36,610 nucleotides of DNA from Bacteroidales bacterium. Lineage in GTDB: Bacteria; Bacteroidota; Bacteroidia; Bacteroidales; UBA932. A model generated the notes under the pieces. That model ran no database searches and was not told the DNA's origin. It saw nothing but the letters and a program-made list of their open reading frames with translations. The position numbers and the translations under genes are program-made. Positions 1 through 6,262 of the stretch are shown in pieces. The stretch is taken from the NCBI GenBank assembly GCA_017509685.1, contig JAFWPA010000082.1, positions 1 through 36,610 on the forward strand, in the 5' to 3' direction. Numbering within the stretch: position 1 is the stretch's first letter; each line of letters opens with the position of its first letter.

Positions 1-95
1 CTGACGCTTCTAGTTTCCTAAAGAAACTGACGCTCGTTTGTACTTGCTTCCTTGTACTTTTAGTCTTTCAGTATTGTCAAAAAACTCGTAAAAAA

Positions 96-150
96 TCCCG
101 TTCTTCTCAAACGGGACTGCAAAGGTAGTAATTATTTTTTACCTGGCAAA
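96..150 (-). promoter_or_regulatory. Minus-strand stable-RNA-type promoter with 5' leader hairpin, pointing out of the window
   Basis: On the minus strand there is a -33 TTTG (147-150), a 19-base spacer and a -7 TACCTTTG (120-127). This is a full match to the Bacteroidota sigma-ABfr type promoter. The start of transcription would fall near 113-116, directly at a hairpin (TCCCGTT at 110-116 paired with AACGGGA at 96-102, 7-base loop) that is followed by a run of T. The 13 bases CTTTGCAGTCCCG spanning the -7 end and start region are identical to those of the tRNA-Ser promoter in this window. I therefore infer that the promoter drives an rRNA or tRNA operon beyond base 1. No RNA gene is visible in bases 1-95, which hold only short direct repeats of CTGACGCT. 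Confidence 0.55.
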
Positions 151-215
151 TTTTTTATGAGAAAATTTTGAAAAATTTAGAGATTCTTCGCTTCTCTCAG
201 AATGACAAATATTCG

Positions 216-223
216 TATCTTTG
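216..223 (+). promoter_or_regulatory. -7 promoter element for the chrA pair
   Basis: TATCTTTG matches the Bacteroidota -7 consensus TAnnTTTG and ends only 7 bases before the ATG at 231. The transcript would therefore have almost no leader. I found no convincing -33 TTTG at the usual distance. Confidence 0.55.
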
Positions 224-230
224 CATTTGT

Positions 231-785
231 ATGGAAAAGAAAGTATCTCTGTGGCAAATTTTCACGGTGTTCGCCAAGATTGGTGCGTTCACCATCGGCG
301 GAGGCTATGCCATGATACCGCTCATCCAGGCCGAGATGTCCCGCCGGGGCTGGATCTCGGACGATGAGCTGCCGGATATCGTGGCTCTGTCACAGAGCGC
401 CCCGGGCGTGATGGCCGTGAACATTTCCATCTTCGCGGGGCACAAGCTGCGCGGGTTCAAGGGCAGTGTGGTGGCCACCCTGGGCAGCATCACCCCTTCT
501 TTCCTCATCATCCTGGCTGTGGCCATGTTCTTCACCGCCTTCCGGGACAACCCCTGGGTAGAGCGCGCCTTCAAGGGCATCCGCCCCGTGGTGGTGGCCC
601 TCATCGCCGTGCCCACGGTGAACATGGCCCGCAAGTGCTGCACCACGTGGTGGAAGTGGGCGCTGGCAATCGGCTCGCTCCTACTGGTCTCTTTCCTCAA
701 CGTTTCACCTATATATATTATCCTGTGCGTCCTGGTCATCGGCTTCGGCGTCACTTATTATAAGGAGGGCCGATGGAAACACTGA
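231..785 (+). CDS. Chromate transporter family protein, N-terminal-type half (ChrA/CHR domain)
   Basis: This is a predicted inner-membrane transporter half of 184 residues. Near residue 18 it carries the CHR signature GAFTIGGGYAMIPL, followed by a conserved SQSAPGVMAVN segment and several hydrophobic helices. Full-length ChrA has two such domains in one chain. Here each domain is a separate short protein, as in two-gene CHR systems. An in-frame extension back to 168 is possible, but the -7 element at 216-223 would lie inside it, so I chose ATG 231. The next gene overlaps by 13 bases, so the two halves are very likely co-translated and act together. The substrate cannot be told from sequence: the family is named for chromate efflux, but many members have no tested role. 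Confidence 0.88.
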   Translation: MEKKVSLWQIFTVFAKIGAFTIGGGYAMIPLIQAEMSRRGWISDDELPDIVALSQSAPGVMAVNISIFAGHKLRGFKGSVVATLGSITPSFLIILAVAMFFTAFRDNPWVERAFKGIRPVVVALIAVPTVNMARKCCTTWWKWALAIGSLLLVSFLNVSPIYIILCVLVIGFGVTYYKEGRWKH

Positions 786-1375
786 CACTCATCCTCCAGC
801 TGGCCTGGACGTTCTTCGTGATCGGCGCCTTTACCATCGGCGGCGGATACGCCATGCTCTCCCTCATCCAGAACCAGGTGGTGGTGGAGCATGCGTGGAT
901 TACCGAGGGCGCCTTTACGGATATCGTGGCCGTGAGCCAGATGACGCCCGGCCCGGTGGGCATCAACAGCGCCACCTATGTGGGCTACAACGTACTGTTT
1001 AACGCCACCGGCAGCCAGCTGCTGGGCGTGTGCGGCTCCCTTACCGCCACCCTGGCCCTGATACTGCCCTCGTTCATCATCATGCTGCTCATCGTGAAGT
1101 TCTACCTCAAGTTCAAGAGCAGCCGCCTGTACGCGGGCACTATGGACTGGCTCAAGCCCTGCGTGGCGGGCCTTATCGGCGCAGCGGCCGTCATCCTCAT
1201 CCTCAAAACCACCTGGGCGGGCGGCGTTCCGCACGTTCAGTTGCTCACGGAGAACTTCCCGGACTGGAAGAGCTGGGTGCTGCTGGGCGGTGCCTTTGCG
1301 GCCTCCTACTGGGGAAAGGTGAATCCCATCTATCTCATCCTGGCCGCGGCTATGGCGGGATTGGTGTTGTATTAA
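773..1375 (+). CDS. Chromate transporter family protein, second half (ChrA/CHR domain)
   Basis: This 200-residue membrane protein is the partner of the preceding gene. It repeats the CHR signature GAFTIGGGYAMLSL near residue 18 and has the matching SQMTPGPVGINSATYVGY segment. The two proteins look like the two homologous halves of one transporter. The ATG lies inside the end of the upstream gene (13-base overlap). It is preceded by AAGGAGGG, an unusually good Shine-Dalgarno sequence for this phylum, where such sites are rare, so translation may be coupled as well as independently initiated. Hydrophobic helices cover most of the chain after residue 80. The acid phosphatase gene starts 18 bases downstream and is probably in the same transcript. 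Confidence 0.88.
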   Translation: METLTLILQLAWTFFVIGAFTIGGGYAMLSLIQNQVVVEHAWITEGAFTDIVAVSQMTPGPVGINSATYVGYNVLFNATGSQLLGVCGSLTATLALILPSFIIMLLIVKFYLKFKSSRLYAGTMDWLKPCVAGLIGAAAVILILKTTWAGGVPHVQLLTENFPDWKSWVLLGGAFAASYWGKVNPIYLILAAAMAGLVLY

Positions 1376-1393
1376 TGTCAAAACGAAATAACT

Positions 1394-2119
1394 ATGCGTA
1401 GAATCCTCTTTACCGTCCTTCTGGTGTCCCTGTCGCTGCCCGTTTTGGCGCAGGCCACCTTCGAACCTTACATTCCAGAAGACCAACTGCCGGATGCCGT
1501 GCTGTGCGTCCCGGCACCTCCGGAGAATCCCAGCACGGAGTTCGACCACGACATCCTCCGCTATATGTGGGGGAAGGAGCAGCGTAAGGACTCCATCCGG
1601 CTGGAGATAGCCAAACGGGATGCCATCTGGGACCTGGATACCACGCTGGTCATCATGTCTGAGCCTTTCGGCCTCAAGATTTCCAAGGAAGAAACGCCGG
1701 CTATCTACGAGGTGCTCACCCGCGGCGTCACCACCATCGAGAATATCCGTATCAAGCCCAAGGCACACTATTTCCGCATCCGGCCTTTCGCTTATTTCGG
1801 AGAACCGTCCATCTTCCCGCAGGACGATGACTGGCTGGCCAAAGAGGGCTCCTATCCCTCCGGTCACACCATCCGCACCTGGGCCTGCGCCCTGGTCATG
1901 GCCCAGCTTAATCCGGCCACGGCCGAAGCCGTCTATGCCCGCGCCTGGATGGCCGGCGAGAACCGCGTCATTTCCGGCTGCCACTGGCAGAGCGACGTAG
2001 ACGCCAGCCGCCCGGTAGCCAGCATCGGCTTCGCCCACCTCCAAACCAGCCCCGAATTCCAGAAACAAATGGCCAAGGCCCGCGAAGAGCTCAAAAAGCT
2101 CAAGGCCAAAGGCCGATAA
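1394..2119 (+). CDS. Secreted class A (PAP2-superfamily) acid phosphatase
   Basis: This 241-residue protein is a periplasmic phosphomonoesterase of the PhoN-like class A type. A signal peptide spans about residues 1-19, with cleavage after VLA. The three-part PAP2 phosphatase signature is visible: K-x6-RP at K123 to R130-P131, PSGH at 155-158, and R-x5-H-x3-D at R191, H197 and D201. The residue before R191 is N rather than the usual S. These motifs hold the histidine nucleophile and general acid. The gene follows the chrA pair by 18 bases and may be co-transcribed with it. The pairing of an anion-transporter-like protein with a phosphatase hints at phosphate or phosphoester handling, which is inference only. 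The C-terminus is lysine-rich. Confidence 0.85.
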   Translation: MRRILFTVLLVSLSLPVLAQATFEPYIPEDQLPDAVLCVPAPPENPSTEFDHDILRYMWGKEQRKDSIRLEIAKRDAIWDLDTTLVIMSEPFGLKISKEETPAIYEVLTRGVTTIENIRIKPKAHYFRIRPFAYFGEPSIFPQDDDWLAKEGSYPSGHTIRTWACALVMAQLNPATAEAVYARAWMAGENRVISGCHWQSDVDASRPVASIGFAHLQTSPEFQKQMAKAREELKKLKAKGR

Positions 2120-2136
2120 TTTCTGCCAGGCTATGT

Positions 2137-2186
2137 TTTGTTTATTTTATAAACTTTTCTAACTTTGCAAGAAAGGTTTATAAAAT
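2137..2186 (+). promoter_or_regulatory. Promoter embedded in a 17-base inverted repeat upstream of the Ig-like lipoprotein
   Basis: A -33 TTTG (2137-2140), 19-base spacer and -7 TAACTTTG (2160-2167) form a full promoter for the gene at 2206. The -7 box sits in the loop region of a near-perfect inverted repeat: 2144-2160 pairs with 2170-2186 with 16 of 17 bases complementary and a 9-base centre. This could be an operator that hides the -7 box when bound. Confidence 0.6.
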
Positions 2187-2205
2187 CAACTTAAAATATA
2201 CGCCT

Positions 2206-4080
2206 ATGAAAATTACTAGACTATTTGGTTTCCTGGCCCTGGTGGCAGGAATGATGGTGGGATGCACGCCCGAGAATATCGAGGAGAGCATCACCAACGA
2301 TCAGCTCACTGTTTCCCCGGCTTCGCAGAAGATTGCCCAGGATGGTACAGCCACTTTCACCTTTACGCTCACGCTAACCAGAGGCGGAAAAGTTCTTACC
2401 TTGAAAGAAACCACGGCTACCGTTGCTTTTGAAGCAACCGGCGGTACCGTGAGCCCTGCCAGTGGCACCACGGACGAGAACGGGCGGGTGACCGTGACCT
2501 TCACCACTCCCGATCCACAAGGCTTTACCGGAGGTACTGTCAAAGGTACAGTCAAGAATGTGAAGGGCATTGTGGACCAGCAGGGAAACCTTGCCACCGC
2601 TACGGCCCAGGTCCTGCCGATGGATGCAGTGGATCCTCCGGTAGTGGACGACCCCATCAAGAAGGCCCAGGCCCTGCAGGAAAACACCTATTCCATCCAG
2701 AAGGGTAATGAAGCCGCGCAAGTATTCCCCTTCCCGCCGCAGTACTCCAACTGGTACGCTGGCACCAGCTATATGGATGGCACCAAGCAGGCCATTCACG
2801 TGGAATTGATGGATGAAGACGAAGGGCAGATGACCATGGGCTGGATGAGTGCGGAATTCCCGCCGGAAGTTGCCAACAAGCTCACCACCGTGAACGATGA
2901 GTTCTACGGCAAGTATAGTTGGTCGTCGGCTAAGGTGGGCACCATGCGGCTGGGCCAGAACAAAATGATAGACTGCCATATGGGCAAGGGCGGTAACGTG
3001 AAGCTGGATGGCCGCAGCCAGTTCTGGCTCAAGGAAAAGAGCAGCTCAAAGGCTTATTCCGGAGAATACCAGCTTCTGTTTGTCTTCGTCTTTGAGTACC
3101 AGGAATACGATCCCGAGACCGATACCTATCTCCCGGGAGGAGAAGAATACACCATGTGCTGCAACGCCACACTCACTGAACTGGTTGCCGACCTTTCATA
3201 CATCAGTCTGGATTGCACGGACAATTGGGTTGTTCCCGGCCAGTCCACCACCCTCACGGCATACTGGACAGCCGGTGCCAGCTTTGACTGGAGCAAGTTA
3301 GCCCTCGCCGGCCAAAGCTGCAACGGCTATTCCGGTGAATGGTTCAGCTGGGATGCGTCTACGCAAACCCTCACCGCCACCCAGTCGGCCGAGAATCAGC
3401 AGGTGGAACTCTCCTTCAGCTATACCGGCACAGATTTGACCGCCAGCGTTTCCCTCTATAACGGCCCTGGTTACTCTTCCTTCTCTCTTTCGCCGCAAAA
3501 CTGTTCCGCCGATTATATCCTGGTGGAGAATGATCCCGCCTACGGATGGGGCAGCGACACCATCTGGCTCACGGTAGATTCATGGACACCCGAGGGCTCT
3601 TCTTTCACCGGCTACGGCATAGAGATTGACCCGGCCACAGAGAACTATGAAAAACTGTATTACAATCCTTACGGCAAGTACGTCGATTTCAAGAAAGGCA
3701 TCCCGGAGGGAGACTTCGACCTTATTTTCCGCAGCGTGACCGACCACAGCGCCAAATGCACCATTCCCGTAAAGGTGGTTCATCATAAGGTCACTTCCTT
3801 CCAGATACAGCCCGAGTCCGGCGCCACGGTGGGCTATAGTATGGGCCTCGAGCTCTCTGTTACAACCACGCCGGAGGATGCTTATTGGGACTGGGCACTG
3901 GTGGAACTGGATCCGGATTATGAGGGTAATTTCCGCTTCCAGGGCTGGGGTGGCAAAGATGAACATCCCAAACTCTTTGTCCGAACCAGCCACGACCCTG
4001 CCGTCATGGGTGTTCAGGTGAAGTTCCAGCTCAAGAACGACAACAGGAAATACTGCTATATCTACGTAACAATGGACTAA
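2206..4080 (+). CDS. Large surface lipoprotein with N-terminal bacterial Ig-like domain, function unknown
   Basis: This is a 624-residue lipoprotein with a signal ending in MMVGC, so Cys20 is the likely lipidated residue. Residues of about 35-125 form an invasin-type bacterial Ig-like domain (SPASQKIAQDGTATFTFTL, then TDENGRVTVTFTTP). A linker with PPVVDDP follows, then a tryptophan- and tyrosine-rich region (about 160-330) and further beta-rich segments resembling Ig or BACON-like repeats to the C-terminus. There are no recognisable catalytic motifs. The gene appears monocistronic: it has its own promoter 38 bases upstream, and the next gene has a separate -7 element. A surface adhesin or binding role is plausible from architecture alone. 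I do not recognise the family of the central part. Confidence 0.75.
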   Translation: MKITRLFGFLALVAGMMVGCTPENIEESITNDQLTVSPASQKIAQDGTATFTFTLTLTRGGKVLTLKETTATVAFEATGGTVSPASGTTDENGRVTVTFTTPDPQGFTGGTVKGTVKNVKGIVDQQGNLATATAQVLPMDAVDPPVVDDPIKKAQALQENTYSIQKGNEAAQVFPFPPQYSNWYAGTSYMDGTKQAIHVELMDEDEGQMTMGWMSAEFPPEVANKLTTVNDEFYGKYSWSSAKVGTMRLGQNKMIDCHMGKGGNVKLDGRSQFWLKEKSSSKAYSGEYQLLFVFVFEYQEYDPETDTYLPGGEEYTMCCNATLTELVADLSYISLDCTDNWVVPGQSTTLTAYWTAGASFDWSKLALAGQSCNGYSGEWFSWDASTQTLTATQSAENQQVELSFSYTGTDLTASVSLYNGPGYSSFSLSPQNCSADYILVENDPAYGWGSDTIWLTVDSWTPEGSSFTGYGIEIDPATENYEKLYYNPYGKYVDFKKGIPEGDFDLIFRSVTDHSAKCTIPVKVVHHKVTSFQIQPESGATVGYSMGLELSVTTTPEDAYWDWALVELDPDYEGNFRFQGWGGKDEHPKLFVRTSHDPAVMGVQVKFQLKNDNRKYCYIYVTMD

Positions 4081-4095
4081 ATCACAAATAATCCC

Positions 4096-4103
4096 TATCT
4101 TTG
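4096..4103 (+). promoter_or_regulatory. -7 promoter element, near-leaderless transcript
   Basis: TATCTTTG matches TAnnTTTG and ends 8 bases before the ATG at 4112. Transcription would start at or next to the start codon. No clear -33 box is seen. Confidence 0.5.
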
Positions 4104-4111
4104 CCCCTGAT

Positions 4112-4699
4112 ATGGAACAATTCGACGCACTGGAAGTCATTGCCCGTACCAGGGGCAAAGTAGATATGGACAAGGTCCCCACAGGAGAAAATCTCTTTTT
4201 GCTGTGGGGAATCCTTACCTCCACTTTTTTCCTGATTCAGTTTATATTGTGGATGGTTCTTCGCCAACCATGGTGCATGTGGATTTGGAGTGGCGCCGTA
4301 GTGATTGGCTGGCCGTGGATGATTGTTCTCCTTCGCCGAGACCACAACCGTACGCACCGCAGAACCCACGAAGCAAAAATTATCCTGGATTTCTGGATTT
4401 TTGTGGGCGCAGCCTGTGCCGTGGGCGGATTCGTCTTCGGGCTTGCCAATCTGTTCGAGTTCTTTGCCATACCGCTTATGAGCCTGCTCATAGGAATAGG
4501 AGCCTTTGTCACCGGAGAAGTCAATCGCTTCCGTCCCAAGATTATCGGCGGGATCTCGGGAGCGGCCATCGGCATTGGCTCCTTTATACTTCAGGAAGAT
4601 CTTTGGGCTTGGCAAATGCTGGCGCTCTCCGTTGTTTCCATCGTGTCACTGGTCATACCCGGCCTTCTTTACAAGAATCGTATTAAGAATGGAGTTTAA
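4112..4699 (+). CDS. Small multi-pass inner-membrane protein of unknown function
   Basis: This 195-residue protein has a cytoplasmic-looking N-terminus of about 28 residues followed by roughly six hydrophobic helices. A paired helix comes first (about 29-50 and 57-73), then a basic stretch RRDHNRTHRRTHEAK near 74-88, two helices between about 90 and 130, and two more towards the C-terminus. The glycine-rich segment GGISGAAIGIGSF suggests tight helix packing. The gene overlaps the following winged-helix regulator by 11 bases, so the two are co-expressed. In Bacteroidota, small membrane proteins are often paired with a regulator of this type. I do not recognise a function. Confidence 0.7.
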   Translation: MEQFDALEVIARTRGKVDMDKVPTGENLFLLWGILTSTFFLIQFILWMVLRQPWCMWIWSGAVVIGWPWMIVLLRRDHNRTHRRTHEAKIILDFWIFVGAACAVGGFVFGLANLFEFFAIPLMSLLIGIGAFVTGEVNRFRPKIIGGISGAAIGIGSFILQEDLWAWQMLALSVVSIVSLVIPGLLYKNRIKNGV

Positions 4700-4973
4700 A
4701 GACCTGGATCCCATCCTTCACAACGAGCTAAGGCTGAAGATTATGGCAGCCCTTGACTCGCTGGACGACGCCGACTTTGTGTACCTGAAAGGGCTCACGA
4801 AGGCTACGGCTGGGAACCTGTCTGTCCAACTCTCCAAGCTGGAAGAAGCCGGCTACATCCGCGTCTCCCGCTCCGGCGAAGGTCGCGGCTCGCATACCGT
4901 CTGCCGCATCACATCGGCCGGCACCCACGCCCTGCAGGAATACCAGCGGGCGCTGCTGTCGTATTTCCGGTAA
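4689..4973 (+). CDS. Winged-helix transcriptional regulator (MarR-like, single-domain)
   Basis: This 94-residue DNA-binding protein consists of one winged helix-turn-helix domain. LRLKIMAALDSL forms the first helix, TAGNLSVQLSKLEEAGYI the turn and recognition helix (about residues 40-57), and a wing with RSGEGRGSHTVCRITSAG follows. The family is used in Bacteroidota as small dimeric repressors. An open frame extends upstream to 4506, but ATG 4689 gives the normal domain boundary and overlaps the stop of the membrane-protein gene by 11 bases, so I chose it. The likely role is control of its own two-gene operon. No ligand-binding domain is present, so any signal may come through the membrane partner, which is inferred. 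Confidence 0.8.
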   Translation: MEFKDLDPILHNELRLKIMAALDSLDDADFVYLKGLTKATAGNLSVQLSKLEEAGYIRVSRSGEGRGSHTVCRITSAGTHALQEYQRALLSYFR

Positions 4974-4979
4974 AACTGC

Positions 4980-4987
4980 TAAATTTG
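4980..4987 (+). promoter_or_regulatory. Candidate -7 element for the MscS/outer-membrane operon
   Basis: TAAATTTG matches TAnnTTTG and lies 29 bases before the GTG start at 5017. No good -33 TTTG is visible upstream, so this is a moderate call. Confidence 0.4.
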
Positions 4988-5016
4988 TGGATATTTAGTA
5001 ATAAAGCATTATAACC

Positions 5017-5559
5017 GTGAAAAGAATTCTTCTCGTTTCGGCCCTTTTGCTGGCCTCTGTATCCCTCTTTGCCGCCAAACCGTTCAAGGTGACCAAGGGC
5101 AGCGTGGATGTGCTTAAGCAGGAAACCACTGCTACGTGGAGCATCGATCTTTCCGAAGCTGTGTTTGTGAACAACGGTATTTTTGCCAAGGAAAACAAGG
5201 GGGATTTCAAGACCTGGTGTGAGGATGATTACGACGAGCGCGTACGTCTTATGAACGACGCGTTCTTCGATGCCTTCAATGTTTACAGCACCGGGATGGA
5301 GCTGGTAAAGGAAGGCGAGGCCCCTTATCAGGTGGTTCTCAAGGTGAATACGTTCGAGCGCACCCAGGGCCCCGGCGTCATGGGAAGCTGCTATATCAGC
5401 GTTTACGGAACCTTCAGCGTCGTTGACAATTCCACCGGAGAAACGGTCCTTGAGATTCAGGTAAACAACGTAAAGGGCGACACGGACTTCGTGGAGACCG
5501 ACCGCTTCCCCAAGACCATGAACTGGTTCTGCCGCGATTTGTTCAAAGTGAAAAAGTAA
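5017..5559 (+). CDS. Secreted protein of unknown function, first gene of the MscS operon
   Basis: This 180-residue protein starts with GTG and has a clear signal peptide (about residues 1-19, cleavage after LFA). The mature part is predicted mixed alpha/beta. A central segment reads VVLKVNTFERTQ, and later VVDNSTGETVLEIQV suggests a beta-sheet periplasmic domain reminiscent of DUF4410-like envelope proteins. That resemblance is weak and I would not assign it. Four bases separate it from the next gene, and the operon continues with overlapping genes to an MscS channel and an outer-membrane barrel. A periplasmic accessory role in that assembly is the reasonable inference. Confidence 0.65.
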   Translation: MKRILLVSALLLASVSLFAAKPFKVTKGSVDVLKQETTATWSIDLSEAVFVNNGIFAKENKGDFKTWCEDDYDERVRLMNDAFFDAFNVYSTGMELVKEGEAPYQVVLKVNTFERTQGPGVMGSCYISVYGTFSVVDNSTGETVLEIQVNNVKGDTDFVETDRFPKTMNWFCRDLFKVKK

Positions 5560-5563
5560 GCTT

Positions 5564-6262
5564 ATGAGAAAGTTAACTATTGCACTGGCGGCACTGTTCG
5601 CTGTCTGCACGCCTGCAATTGCCGGCCCCGGCTTCAAAATCAAGGACGTGCAGGAATTCGCCTTCTTCCAACCCTGCGGATGCATCGACATGTATTATAC
5701 CGATGGCGGTTACTACAGCCAGCCGCAGACCGACAAGGCTGCCGGGATTGTGGCCGATATCATCAACACGGAACGCTTCCCTTTCTCGGAAATGATTCCG
5801 GCCGATTATTACAACGACGGAGCCAACGCCGACGCCTTTAAATGGGCCCAGGTCCTTTCCCAGACCAAGCCCAAGGACGCAACCCGCCTGCGCGTCCCCA
5901 AGTCCCTGCTGGCGCTGATGAACGAAAGTGAAGACCGCTATGGCGTATTCATCTATACCTACGGATACGTCACCTCAGTGGAGGCCTATGAAAAGGAAAA
6001 GCGGGACAAGGCCATCAGCCACGCGGTAGACGCTGTGGCCGAGGAACTTACCGGCATAAAGGGCCTTACCAACCCCTCCATGAACTACACCGCCGACATC
6101 CCCTACAACAACGAGATGGTGTGCGTGGTGATTGACAAAGAGGAGCGCAGCGTGGTCTATTTCAAGAAGCAGCCCTCCCCCCTGTTCAATTCGCATCCCA
6201 CCGACCTTGAAGATGTAAGCAAGATGCTGCACAAGCTGTTGAAGGACTTCATTTCCCGATGA
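5564..6262 (+). CDS. Secreted protein of unknown function, second gene of the MscS operon
   Basis: This 232-residue protein has a signal peptide (residues 1 to about 20, cleavage after AIA). Its mature sequence begins near GPGFKIKDVQEFAFF and contains a CGC motif (about residues 38-40) followed by a tyrosine-rich patch. The C-terminal half holds a long amphipathic helix (about 145-165) and ends in a helical LHKLLKDF. No known domain is evident to me. The stop overlaps the MscS start (ATGA, 4 bases), indicating translational coupling. Location is expected to be periplasm or outer membrane. Confidence 0.65.
   Translation: MRKLTIALAALFAVCTPAIAGPGFKIKDVQEFAFFQPCGCIDMYYTDGGYYSQPQTDKAAGIVADIINTERFPFSEMIPADYYNDGANADAFKWAQVLSQTKPKDATRLRVPKSLLALMNESEDRYGVFIYTYGYVTSVEAYEKEKRDKAISHAVDAVAEELTGIKGLTNPSMNYTADIPYNNEMVCVVIDKEERSVVYFKKQPSPLFNSHPTDLEDVSKMLHKLLKDFISR

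Noticed and set aside
758-2068. 436-codon frame antisense to the second chrA gene and the phosphatase gene
   Set aside because: It spans two real genes on the other strand and shows no motif.
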